NCBI GenBank assembly: GCA_003550325.1
Contig: QKWP01000599.1
Location: 86,103-150,102, forward strand
Direction of reading: 5' to 3'
Length of the DNA: 64,000 nt
Source of the DNA: Gigaspora rosea
Lineage: Eukaryota; Glomeromycota; Glomeromycetes; Diversisporales; Gigasporaceae
The notes under the pieces were generated by a model. The model searched no databases and was not told the origin of the DNA. It saw only the letters and a list, made by a program, of their open reading frames with translations. The position numbers and the translations under genes were made by a program. Shown in pieces: positions 11,475 to 22,779 of the stretch; position 1 is the stretch's first letter; the number at the start of each line of letters is the position of its first letter.

Positions 11475-13215
11475 ATTCTATTATTTTATTTTTTTAAACT
11501 AAATTTAAGCTGATATTTGGTTAATTGATTTATTTTTCTATTTTCATTTTCTGATATATTTCTAATTACATATATTAATAGAAGATATTTTATTAATTTT
11601 TTAATTATTTTTATTTAATCTTTAATTTAGACAGATAGGCAATGAAATATACTAATATATTTATGATATTATACATTACAGTCAGGCATATTACCAAAAA
11701 TAGAAATCCATTCTAGATTGTTCTATTAAAATTTGATTGGCTCATAATCATGCTTTTTAGCTAAAATCTTTAAACTTTCATAGTTTTTATAGCATATGTA
11801 TACAATTTTTGACTAGATATGCAAAAAGTAAAATGTCTATAGGCTTATGATCATAGCTGATCAAGTCAGAATTAGCCTTCTGTACAGAAATAAATGAGAT
11901 CTAAAAAAAGGTAAATTTAATATTTCATAGCCATTTTAATTTCATTTCTTGGTTCTTTTTTTTCTTTTTTATAAATTTTCAGTTAATATACTACAGTTTT
12001 AAACATTATGTTTTTGAGTTAGTACTCAAAGTTTGTATTTGAATTAGGGTTCAAAAATCTCGTATTAATCAGTTTTCTGGGACTACGCTTAGACAAGTTA
12101 AATAACTTGAATCTAGTTTTTTTTTTATATTAGTTTTTTCCTATAGCTAAGAATCACACTAGTATGGGTTATTACTAGTTATTTTGATCACAGCAAAACC
12201 TCTTTGAGTGCATACTTTTGGGACCAGACTTTAACAATATGCACTTAGAAAACAGTAAGAAAAAGTGCATTTCGGAGGTCATATATCATTTGGGCTAGAA
12301 CTTGTGTATATTTAGAGTAAGTTTACACTTATATAGAAAGTGCATTTAGAGTAGGTGTACACTTATAGAGGACTATATTTATTATAGCTTTGTGTATTAT
12401 TGGTAACAAGTTTCATGAATATTTGTTTAAAAATCAGGAACCAGAATATAATAGCTGTTAAGCTAGTAATATATTTAATATCTTGGTTAGTGCTAATATT
12501 GGGTTATCACATTTGAATAGAATTCTATTTGGTTTGGTTAAGTTTAGATATCACAAGAGATCTATATAATCTATATAATGACAACTAATATATAAACATT
12601 AATAAAGACGTGTATACATTATAACATGGTCTAAAGCATTATTTTAATTCTTTTTGTTTGATGCTTTTGATCAATTTTTTTTTTGATCAATTTTTTTTGA
12701 TTTTTTTTTTGATTTTTTCAAAGTCTAAAATCCATTAATTTGATTGGCTGGATAGCATGTGATATTATGTGACTAATATCTAGAATCACTTATCTATACT
12801 TTTTTACTGTAAAAGGTGCAATTTGTATTGCCCCATTTTTGGTAATATGCCTGACTGCATTATGTGAAGATATTTAACAAATTCTGTTAATTTTATTTTT
12901 TAAACTAAATTTAAGCTGATATTTGGTTGATTGATTTATTTTTTTATTTTTATTTTCTGATATATTTTTGGTTATATATATTAATAGAAGATATTTTACT
13001 GATTTTATTAATTATCTCTATTTAATCTTTAATTTAGACAGATAGGCAATGAAATATACTGATATATTTATAATATTAAATATTATATAAAGATATTTTA
13101 CAAATTCTGTTAATTTTATTTTTTAAACTAAATTTAACCTAATATTTGGTTGATTAATTTATTTTTCTATTTTCATTTTCTGATATATTTTTGATTATAT
13201 ACATTAATAAATCAT
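11475..13215. repeat. 222-bp tandem repeat (about 3 copies), interrupted by an insertion
   Basis: The motif ATTCTGTTAATTTTATTTTT recurs at 12881 and 13104 (223 apart) and, in a variant form, at 11475. Removing the element at 11679-12857 plus one 5-base duplication brings 11475 and 12881 to 222 bases apart, so the array was regular before insertion. Very A+T rich, no coding potential. More degenerate relatives occur at 11170-11470. Confidence 0.75.
11679..12857. mobile_element. 1.18-kb TIR element, hAT-like ends, non-autonomous
   Basis: Terminal inverted repeats of about 23 bases beginning CAGTCAGGCATATTACC and ending in the complement (…GCCTGACTG). The five bases CATTA flank both sides (11674-11678 and 12858-12862). 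No transposase frame inside. It interrupts the 222-bp tandem array. CAG ends with a short duplication would fit a hAT relative with a 5-bp target site; the superfamily call is tentative. Confidence 0.8.
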
Positions 13216-15120
13216 AAGAGCCAATATTCTACAAAATATATATGCCAAGTTTTTCACTTATATCTTTGCTATAAAGAATGTATTTTATTAATTGATAATT
13301 CGCGAAAGAAGGAGAATTTGTATTAATAAAATACATAACATTTAGTATAAATTACATATAAAATACAAAAATCAGCATTCTTGACTATGTAAAGTTAATT
13401 TTTTATTAAGTTAACATCTTGTAGACTTCTAATAAAAGTTGTAGAGCTAGTTTTTGTGATTCTAATGATAGCTAGATTGGTAAAATTAGTTAGGTAAATA
13501 AAAAGTTACAAGCAATTAAAATTCAAAAAATTTTATAAATCTATAGGAATCATGATTCATATATTAACATATTTTATTATGTTTTATTATAAAAATCTTC
13601 TCGGTTAAAATTCACCTCTATCACGAATTGTCAATTAAATAAAAAATTTTTTTTTGAAAAATAGTACCAATTTTTGATTATCTTGTCTAACTAAAACCTT
13701 TCGTATATCTTCTTAAAAAAAGATAAAATTAATTTCTTTTGTATATCTTTCTAGTCAAAAATTAATGCATTTGTCTTTGATCTAAATATTTTATAGTGTT
13801 ATATTATATATGTATATAATGCATACAATATTAAAATTTTATCTGAATATGAAAAGAAATCAAAGGAGCATGTTAAACAATGACTAATATTTATAATCAT
13901 AGAATATATATAATGCTCAAGTATAAAAGAAAATCAAAGAACAATACCAAACCCAGATAATCATATAACAATCAGATTGGTGCATTGTCCAAGCGATAGG
14001 TACATTATTTTAGTATAATTGTTATTTATTTAATAATATTTAAGTAATATTAATTTAATATATATAATGTTCAATCTTCTATTTGAGTACAGAAAAATTT
14101 CAAGAAATAATGCGAAATATATAATAATTTGGTTATTGATAATTTTTTCATATATCTCTTATAAAGTAAATTTTTTAATGACATTATAACAATATTAATA
14201 GAATATTTTAATTTATTTTTATTCAAGTATAGAAGAACTTCTGATCAAGTAATTATTAAGTTCATTTGTATATTTCTCTAATAAATAATTTTTTTAAATA
14301 ACATTATAATAATATTAATTGAATATTTTAATTTATTTATTTGAGTATAGAAGAACTTTGAATCAAGTAATGATTAAGTTCTTCGTATATCTTCCCAATG
14401 AAGTAATTTTTATAGTAATATTGATATAATATTTTAATTCATTTTTATCCAAGTTCAGAAGAACTTCAGATCAAGTAATTATTAAGTTTATTTATATTTC
14501 TTTCTAATTATTTTTTATCCAAACATATTATAGTATTATACTATATATATAATGCATACAACATTAAAATTTTAACTAAATATGGAAAGAAGATCAAAAG
14601 AATGTACTTAAAATGCATATAAAGCTTGAGTACAAAAGAAAATCAAAGAACAATATCGAACCCTGATACTCATGTGACAATCAGATTGGTGCATTGTTCA
14701 AGCAATAGGTATATTATTTTAATGTAATCATTATTTATTTGATAATATTTAAGTGATATTAATTAATATATATAATATTCAATCTTTTATTCAAGTACAA
14801 AAGAATTCCAAGGAATAATATAGAATATGTGATAATTTGGTTATTAATAATTTCTTTCGCATATCTTTCTAATGAAGTATTTTTTTTAATAATATTATAA
14901 TTATATTAATAGAATATTTTATTTTTATTCAAGTACAAAAGAATTTTGGATCAAGTAATTATTAAGATTATTTATATATCTTTCTAATAAAGCAATTTTT
15001 TTAAATGATATTATAATGATATTAGTAGAATATTTATTTTCAGCAAAAGATAAATTAATATTATATGCAGCTTTATTAACAAATTTTAATTCAGTATCAG
15101 AAGACATATAACAGATAATA
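13216..15120. repeat. About 735-bp tandem duplication with internal 115-bp subrepeats
   Basis: Segments starting near 13795 and 14530 are long direct repeats of each other (for example CAATCAGATTGGTGCATTG in both). Between them a shorter unit containing 'GAAGAACTTC…ATCAAGTAAT' recurs several times (about 14230, 14345, 14455, 14940). No gene; open frames in it are fragments of the repeat. Confidence 0.65.
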
Positions 15121-15347
15121 GAAAATAATTACCATATAGTTATCAAACTTATAAAAAGAATAGTATAAATCAATTCTCTTTCACCTTTTTTTTATTTTAA
15201 ATTTTTTTCATGATTTCTATGTACAATAGAAAAAAAAGCAACTTCCCAAGGCTAAAAGCAGCAAGATGGCAAAGAATAGAGTATACAAACATAAGAAACA
15301 AAAATGTAAAATTTTGATAAACTGATATAGTAATTTATTAATTATTA

Positions 15348-15598
15348 GAAAATTACTACTTATTGCCAGTGGTAATCATCACTAGTAATTAACAAAAATT
15401 AATAAAAGTTTTTTGCTGGAATAAAAATTAAAATTTAATTAATATTAGGTTTAGAACAAGAACTGGGATGGGGCAGGGGGCATAGTTCATACCAAAATTT
15501 TACAAGAAATTTTTTTGTTAGAGCCTCAAATAGACAAAATTTAAAGATACAAAATATATATTAGTGATGATTACTACTGGCAATAAATAGCAAACTTC
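15348..15598. mobile_element. 251-bp MITE, family C, copy 1, 9-bp target duplication
   Basis: Inverted ends GAAAATTACTACTTATTGCC and the counterpart ending AATAAATAGCAAACTTC. The nine bases TAATTATTA flank it on both sides (15339-15347 and 15599-15607). A second copy in the opposite orientation lies at 50587-50849. Non-coding; 9-bp duplication suggests Mutator-type mobilisation. Confidence 0.9.
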
Positions 15599-15639
15599 TA
15601 ATTATTAATTAATTAAATTTATATTTTTAGTAGATGCAA

Positions 15640-16560
15640 AGATGATCTCTGCAGTGATTGTAGCAGCAATTGCCACTGTTCAAGGCAAGGGAAAGAGGAA
15701 GCAAATAGAAACACTAACAAGCTTTAGCTCTAGTAGTGCAGGCACTACTAGTAGCAATAATAAAAAAGAAAAATCAAAAAGAGGAAGTATCAGTAGCTAA
15801 AGCAGTAATCATTCAAGCAGCAGTAGCAACAGTAGTAGTAGCAGTAGCAGCAATAGTAAACTAGCAGTAGTAGCAGTTCTAAAAGTGATCATTCTTTGAG
15901 ACTATGAACAAGAGAGCGATCATTCCATCTTTAGGTAAATATATTATTGCCTTCTTATATCTTTTATAAATAGATTTACTTTATATTTTTATTTTTTTTT
16001 GTAGGCTGAAATTAAAAAATTGATAGAGTGCAGAAAGTTGTCATCTCAAAAACTTGATTGAGCTAAACTTGGTTTTCACAAATAATAAAAAAATTGCCTA
16101 GATTCAAACAATATTTGGGTGCTATCAAAAATATATTGAAATTATATCACAAGATGCAGAGGCATACTGCAAAAATAAACTCAAATGAACCTCTAAAAGT
16201 ATACAATCATGCTTGAGTTGAAAAAAATACTAGAAAAACAATAAGGTAAATGAAGTAATAACAATTTTTTTCTTTGTTTCATATAAATTTTTGATTTATC
16301 ATTTTATAAAATAATTAGAAAAGAAGAAGGAGGAATTGGATATTATTATTCTTGATGAGTGCTAAAAACAAGGGTGTTAGTAGGTACCTACAAAATGATT
16401 TGGAGCAGTTTATGATAAGTCAAGATAGAAATACTTATCACTTTGCAGAAGAATGGGTAACAGATTAGAAAGTGACTAAAAAGAATGGGAGGAATGGGCA
16501 AAAAATAAAAAAATTAATATGTATGAAAAAATAGTAGCATGACCTCATATAAGTAAATAT
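15640..16560 (+). pseudogene. Decayed unidentified gene with Ser-rich low-complexity segment
   Basis: A plus-strand frame starts with a short Ala/Val stretch, then a Lys-rich and Ser-rich region built on AGC/AGT triplet repeats (about 15780-15875). Further on, fragments such as 'QKLD' followed by a TGA and 'AKLGF', and a segment containing 'YLQNDLEQF' and 'FAEEWVTD', read like protein interrupted by stops and frameshifts. Short possible introns (GTAAATATATTATT… near 15935 and GTAAATGAAG near 16246) are present. I do not recognise the family. It may be a transposon-borne gene. Confidence 0.35.
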
Positions 16561-17164
16561 ATTATAGTAGTGTTAAGTTATAATTAAATTAATAATATAT
16601 TGCCAATAATATATATTATTTAGTTGAAATGGCTATCTTATAGACAGATAGATCTAGTTGTAAAACAGCTATAGCCTAAGAACAATAGAAGGATTTCATA
16701 CTATTATAGTGAAAAGATTGATAAAAAAGATGTGCTTCCACCAATTTGTCCAAGTTGGGCATTATTTGCCAAAGCCTAAGAACTATATAATATCCCATAA
16801 ACTGATTTTGATCCCAAACACTCAAGTGGGCAAGAAGATTCATGAAAAACAAAGAAAAAAAATGTAGAAATAAGTACAAGAAATAAAAAAGAAGTTATCA
16901 CAGGTCAAAATTATACATATCAGTATAAAATCGGGTATCTGATGTATATAATATATGTAGATGATATGTGCCTGATATGTGTGAGATATATTTATATACA
17001 TATCCAATATGTGTAGAGTTCATGCAGGATATCGGACACATGTCAGACACATATAGTACATGTATAGTATATATCCGTATACATATCAGATATATATCGC
17101 ATATATAAATTCTGTAATGCATCATGTACCCAATATAAATAGTAAATATTGTATCATGTACCCG
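16561..17164. other. Low-complexity sequence with GATAT-type repeats
   Basis: Between about 16910 and 17130 a degenerate repeat of GATATGTGTC / GTATCAGATA-type units fills both strands; similar 'TACCCGATA' units recur at 47715-47995. No gene is supported. Confidence 0.45.
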
Positions 17165-17350
17165 ATATAGATAGTATATATTAGAGCGTGCTATTTATTA
17201 TGTAATTTTTACCATGGATATATGGTCAGAGGTAGTAATTATGTCTATAAATTATATTAATCAATTAGAATTAGATAAAATGATTATACTATATATAAGT
17301 AGAAGTAGCTACTAAGTAACAAATATTATGTAATAAATGGCATGCTCCTT
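17165..17350. repeat. Possible 186-bp MITE
   Basis: Inverted ends GAGCGTGCTATTTATTATGT and its counterpart (ATTATGTAATAAATGGCATGCTC). The left end resembles the sequence at 60910-60950 (GGGCGTGCCATTTGTCACGT), which suggests one family. No clear target duplication. Confidence 0.5.
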
Positions 17351-18346
17351 ATAGAATTAAAGAGTTTTATTTTTTGGTGCACAATGCACTCTTATCGCGT
17401 GATCGATATACAGTTACGTAAAAATCAGTAATAACTGCTATTACATTTTAATTTAACAAATACATACTAATATAGTTATTTAAAAATTTTTTATTAATAT
17501 AGATTATTGACCATTTTGAGCAATACAACAAAAAACCTATTATCCTAACCCTAACCCAAACTAACCATCCGAACCTAACTAATAGTGCCTAACTAAACCC
17601 ATGAATATACACAAAATAAACGAAATTAACCACTAATAGAACTACAATAACAAATTCACTTTAGCGACCTACGTATGGTGCATAATATACTAGTAATGAA
17701 ACTGAAATCACAATAATCACAATAAAATGCCAACTTAGTTTACAAATGTTGATGTATGATGGAGAAAGCAATAAAATCCAAGCTTTTCCAATAGTAACAA
17801 TACCAATTGCTGCGACCATCAACGCAATAAACTTTAATAGCTATGACACCAATAATGACAACCCAACAATGAAGTAAGCAACAACAAAAAAGAAAGAAAA
17901 ATATTGGTTATCATATACAAAAAAACAAGACACAAAGAAGCATACACCCCAAAGATATCCTAATAGTTTTAAATGCTTTACAATCCAAGAAACCATACTT
18001 TCCTAAAATCTAAGAACTAGAACAAAAGATTAAAACATTCTTGAAAATACCTGGGAAAAAAAAGAAAAAGTTAGTATAGTATTTAAAAACAAGAATAACA
18101 AGCCAAAATTTATACTCTCCTGAAATTCCAAGACTAGAATATACAAGCCAAGCCAAAGAATGAAAAAACCGTTCCAAAAGGATAAAAAGTGGAACCCGAG
18201 CAAGTGAACACAATAAAGCATATGAAATCAATTACAACCCTAGTAACGACGAATGACTCTGATAATGACAACTCCAAAAACTGACACCATAATGATGATG
18301 CATTCAAAAATGACAATGTAACATTCCATTTAAGAATGACAATATA
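17351..18346. other. No gene; telomere-like box and degenerate short repeats
   Basis: CCTAACCCTAACCC occurs at 17542-17555, an interstitial copy of the TTAGGG telomere-type repeat. The remainder to 18346 has ACAATAATGAC-type degenerate repeats and no convincing coding frame on either strand. Confidence 0.45.
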
Positions 18347-18660
18347 CTGTATTTGTCTGAAAATAAGCTACCCATTTTGGCCAAAAAGTTATACAAAAAA
18401 TCATGAGGATAGCTTATTTTTGAATTGTTAAATTTTTTGAAAAATTAAAAAATGTACTAATTAAAAGTTGTCCAAATGGTATGAAATTTTTACTTTAGTG
18501 TATTTAGTTACGCTGAACAACTTTACTTATTCGAACTTTTGAAGTTTACATAGTAAAAAAAAGTTTTATATATAGCAACTGTTAATGATTTTTTTAAAAA
18601 TTTTTCTGAAAATCTGGGGGCAGCTTCTTTTGGAGGTAGATTATTTTCGGAAACCTACAG
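18347..18660. mobile_element. 314-bp Tc1/mariner-like MITE flanked by TA
   Basis: Ends CTGTATTTGTCTGAAAATAA and, inverted, CTGTAGGTTTCCGAAAATAA, with TA immediately outside on both sides (18345-18346 and 18661-18662). Non-coding. TA target and ends of this kind fit the Tc1/mariner superfamily. Confidence 0.75.
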
Positions 18661-18662
18661 TA

Positions 18663-18815
18663 AGATGATGCTAGTACTAGTAATGATGAGCGCCAGTAAT
18701 GACGAATGCCAGTTACAACGAGTGCCAGTTACAACGAGTACCAGTTACAATGAGTGCCTATCACGACGAGCACAAGTAACGACGAGCACCAGTAACGACG
18801 AGCACTAGTAACAAC
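18663..18815. repeat. 18-bp minisatellite
   Basis: About nine imperfect copies of an 18-base unit of the type AGTAACGACGAGCACC. Degenerate relatives occur on the other side of the neighbouring MITE (18235-18330), so the MITE landed inside this repeat region. Confidence 0.8.
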
Positions 18816-19220
18816 AAAATTCTATATATAAAAGAAAAAAGTAGTTTAGCGATTAGTTAAATGCGTCAATAAACTGAAAAAACAAAAAACGAATAAAGAA
18901 AACTGGTGATTATCAATGATGATGGTCACTATTTATCTCCATGATTAGAGGTGCACCAAATTATAAATAAAAATGATAATTAAAAATAATTAAATAAAGA
19001 AAAATTAAATAAAAAAAAAAAGTAAAAAAAATTTTAAAATAAAAAATAAAAAAAAATTTATAAAATAATATATATAAATAAATAATTAATTAAAAAATTA
19101 ATGATAAAACTTTAATAAAAATTAAAATAAAAAAAAATTTAAAAAAATTTAAAAATCAAATTAAAAATAATAAAAAAAATTAAAAAAAATAAAAACAAAA
19201 CAATTAAAATTATAAAAAAA
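18816..19220. other. A-rich low-complexity DNA
   Basis: From about 18970 the plus strand is almost only A and T with long A runs, ending in AAAATTATAAAAAAA at 19206-19220, which also follows the SINE at 26351-26365. Confidence 0.6.
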
Positions 19221-19494
19221 GAGGCCCTGGGTCAATAGTGCAGTGGTTTGCACTCCAGGGTCGCATTCACAAGGTCGCCGGTTCAAGAGGACCTCGAAAT
19301 ATACATAGATAGGCCAGGTTAGTTATAGGATTACTAAAAAGGAAAGATCTACAAAAAAACTTCAAAAAAAGCAAAAAAAATTACTATAAATAGGGGTCGT
19401 CTAAAGCCATGTACCCACGTGATCAATTACATAGATCAATAATCACAATGTGATTATTGAAAATTCAAGAAATTCAAATCATTTTATAACTTTT

Positions 19495-20405
19495 AGCGAC
19501 AATATCTTAGCTACCACCCAAAAGAATTCGATGAACTTTTTTTATTCTAATTCTATAGAACTGTAGAATTAAAATAAAAAAAATTTATCGAACTTTGTTG
19601 GGTGATTGCTAAGATATCTTCACTCAAAATTTTCAAATGTCTATCAAAATAATAGCTACATCAAAAATTTTCAAAACTTTAAGTAAAGATATCTTGACAA
19701 CCACTGAACAATATTTGATAATTTTTTTTTATTTTGCTTCTACAAATATGTAGAATTAAAATAAAAAAAATTTATCAAAGATTGTTGGGTGGTTGTCAAG
19801 ATATCTTCGCTCAAAGGTTTGAAAATTTTTGCTGCAGCTATTATTTTGACAGGTATTTAAATTATTTAAAAATTTTGAGTGAAGATATCTTAACAATCAC
19901 CCAACAAAGTTCGATGATTTTTTTTTATTTTAATTCTACAGTTCTATAGAATTAGAAAAAAAAAATTCATTGAATTCTTTTGGGTGGTTGCTAAGATATC
20001 TTCGCTCAAAATTTTTTAAAAAATTATAAACGCCTATTAATAATAGCTGTGGCAAAATTTTTCAAAACTTTGAGAGAAGATATTTTGACAACCACCCAAC
20101 AATATTTGATAAATGTTTTTTTATTTGTTTTTACAAATATGTAGAATTAAAATAAAAAAAAAAATATCGAATATTGTTGAGTGGTTGTCAAGATATCTTC
20201 GCTCAAAGTTTTGAAAAATTTTGCCGCAGCTATTATTAATAGGCATTTAGAATTTTTTAAAAAATTTTGAGCGAAGATATCTCAGCAACCACTCAACAGA
20301 ATTTGATGAATTTTTTTTATTCTAATTCTATAGAACTTAGAATTAAAAAAAAAAATTATCAGATAATTGCTAAAATAACTTCGTTCAAAATTTTTTAAAA
20401 AATTC
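19495..20405. repeat. Hairpin satellite, array 1 (5 hairpins)
   Basis: Five hairpins at about 19500-19611, 19686-19804, 19885-20001, 20076-20193 and 20275-20373, spaced about 190 bases. Each has GATATCTT at its outer edges, ACCACCCAA/TTGGGTGGT in the stem and TTTATTTTAATTCTACA in the loop side. The linkers alternate in orientation, so the real repeat is a palindromic dimer of about 390 bases. The same family forms array 2 at 28085-29395 and a single unit at 45600-45710. Confidence 0.85.
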
Positions 20406-21869
20406 AAGATATCTTCAAATGAAAATTTGTATCTAGTGTTCTTTTCCCATTATTTAAAATCACTTTTTTATGGATTTGGTTCTTCAATTAATAAATTCTT
20501 AACATTCATAATGTTCTTCACGCTGTTATTGGTAGAATTTAAAAATTAAAAAAAAAATGCATTCTAGCGCTAGGTAATTCTTAATTTTATTTATTCTTCG
20601 AAGTTAAGATAAATTAAATTAACACGATATTTCATATTCACAATTTTAAATAAAATAAAATAGACTTTTAAAAAAAACTTTATTAATTCGATCTTTATAA
20701 TAAATAGATTAATTCGATCTTTTATTAAATTAATGGATTGGATTTACTCTTTTGTATGAAATTTAGTACATTTTAAAAAATGCATTAAAAATTTAAAAAA
20801 ATTAATAGCTTAATTTTTTTTATATACAAAAATCTAATAAGTATTCAAAAATTGTTTAGTGGTATATTTTTTTAAGTTAATAATAAAGTTTTTATAAAAA
20901 ATTTTTTTTTATATATTGTATTTTTTTGTAATTTTCAATGTACTAAATTTCGTACATTTGTAAACTTAATTATATTTATATTTTATTAATATATTTTGCA
21001 AATTAAAAGTTTCAATAAATAAAAAATTGTTTAGGCTTGTTATAAAAAAAAATTATCATTAGTTATATTGTAAAAATTATTACTTATATTATAATCTTTT
21101 TTTAAAAATTTTGCAAATTATTACTTTACATAGTAAGCCATATGAGTTTAACTAGTGTTTAAAAAATTTTTTACTGATTAAATTTTTTAAATTTTTAATT
21201 AAAATTATAAATATTTAATATCTAATTCTAATTACAAAAATTTCTTTAATGCTAAAATAGTATATTTCAAGTTATATTACTTTAAATTTTAAAAAAATTA
21301 CATCTAGTTTTTATATATAAATTAGGATATAGGTTTTACTAGTAAAAATTTTAAAAAATTTTTAAAGTTAGATAACTTTTTATATATTAATCCAATCTTA
21401 ATGAAATTTTTGTAATTAAAGCTAGCAAACATATATTTATAACTTTATTAATAGTTTAAATAAATTTATTTGGTAAAAAATTTTTTATAATCAAAACTAT
21501 TTTGTAAAACTACTAGTAAATGCACTAAAAATTAGGTAAAACTAGCAATTGCAAGTTTAAAAAAAATGTATAAAATTTAAAAAGTTATGTAAAGCTATAA
21601 GTTTTCTAATACAAGTAGCCCAGAAGTTAAAATATTATAAAAAAATATTTAATTAAATAGTTAAATTTAAAAATTAATAGAAAAATAAGCTTGATTATGT
21701 ACTAAATCTAGTACAAAGTACTAGATCTAGTACGGGTAAATCCTATCCATTAATAAATAAAATGAAATTAAGCCTTGTAAAAATTAAATGGCTATTATAA
21801 TTTTTTATTAATAACAGATAAGAATATATGCAAATAAAATTTAACAGATAGAAAAGGCTTTGTAGAGTT

Positions 21870-21968
21870 GTTAATGGAGTACTCCAAACTATAATAAAGC
21901 ATATAAACCGCTCCAGTTTTGAACTGGAGCAGTTTATATGTTTTATTAGTTTGGAGTACTCCATTAAC
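21870..21968. repeat. 100-bp near-perfect hairpin
   Basis: GTTAATGGAGTACTCCAAAC and its exact complement bound a palindrome whose centre is GCTCCAGTT/AACTGGAGC near 21920. Only a few mismatches in almost 50 base pairs. Likely a short foldback element. Confidence 0.85.
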
Positions 21969-22471
21969 TAGGGCTTCGAATTAATAATTACATGAAGTTT
22001 TTTTATTATCTGTAATGATATATTTAAAAACACGAACTGCCTCATTTTTTTTTTAGCCACAGTCCAGGCCAGTTAACCGAGTTAACTAAAAATTGTTTAG
22101 CAGTCAATAATTTACAATTAAAAATCGGCACCTAAGTAGTATTAATTTTTAACTGACACGAGGTGAAACTAGTTAACGGTAGCCAAGGGCATCGCTGGAG
22201 TAATAGACTTTTAAATCATTTTAATATAAAATACAAAATTATAGAACTCTAAAAAAAATTTTTTGCGTAACCTTACCAATGATAAGTATTCTTTTATTTT
22301 TTATTTTTTTTAATCTCTAACCTAATTCTAATAAAATTCTTGATTGGATTAACGAAATCATAATCTAATTTATTTTTTTCATTTCATTAGCGCTGTCATG
22401 TAAAGCTTCATGCGTATTGTATGACTAAAATAAAATAATAATGAATAATCAATTGAATAATATTTACGATA

Positions 22472-22628
22472 CAATTCCCGAAAGTTATTTCTCCGTAGGC
22501 CACTTACCTGCCATCACACAGGGTGACAATCTGCTAAAAAATGCATAGCTGCAACTAGTCAAATGCTAAACCTAACACTATGTAATGGCAGATAAGTGTC
22601 CTGTCGGAGAAATAACTTTTGGGAATTG
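22472..22628. repeat. 157-bp MITE-like inverted repeat
   Basis: CAATTCCCGAAAGTTATTTC at the left and GAAATAACTTTTGGGAATTG at the right, with about 43 bases of imperfect pairing and a short loop. No clear target duplication. Confidence 0.75.
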
Positions 22629-22779
22629 AGCGACGACCTTGACTAATTATATGCAAAATTTTAATCAACAGTAAATTATTAAATACTTGCCTTTTTAATG
22701 AATCTGATGATTTATTAAGACCAGTTCTATATAAGAATTTAATTCTCTAATAAAAATATTTGTTTGTTTGGTATTTCCT

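Noticed and set aside
18010..18316. Hydrophobic minus-strand frames in three phases
   Set aside because: Overlapping frames in repeat-like sequence with no motif; the hydrophobicity comes from A-rich plus-strand composition.
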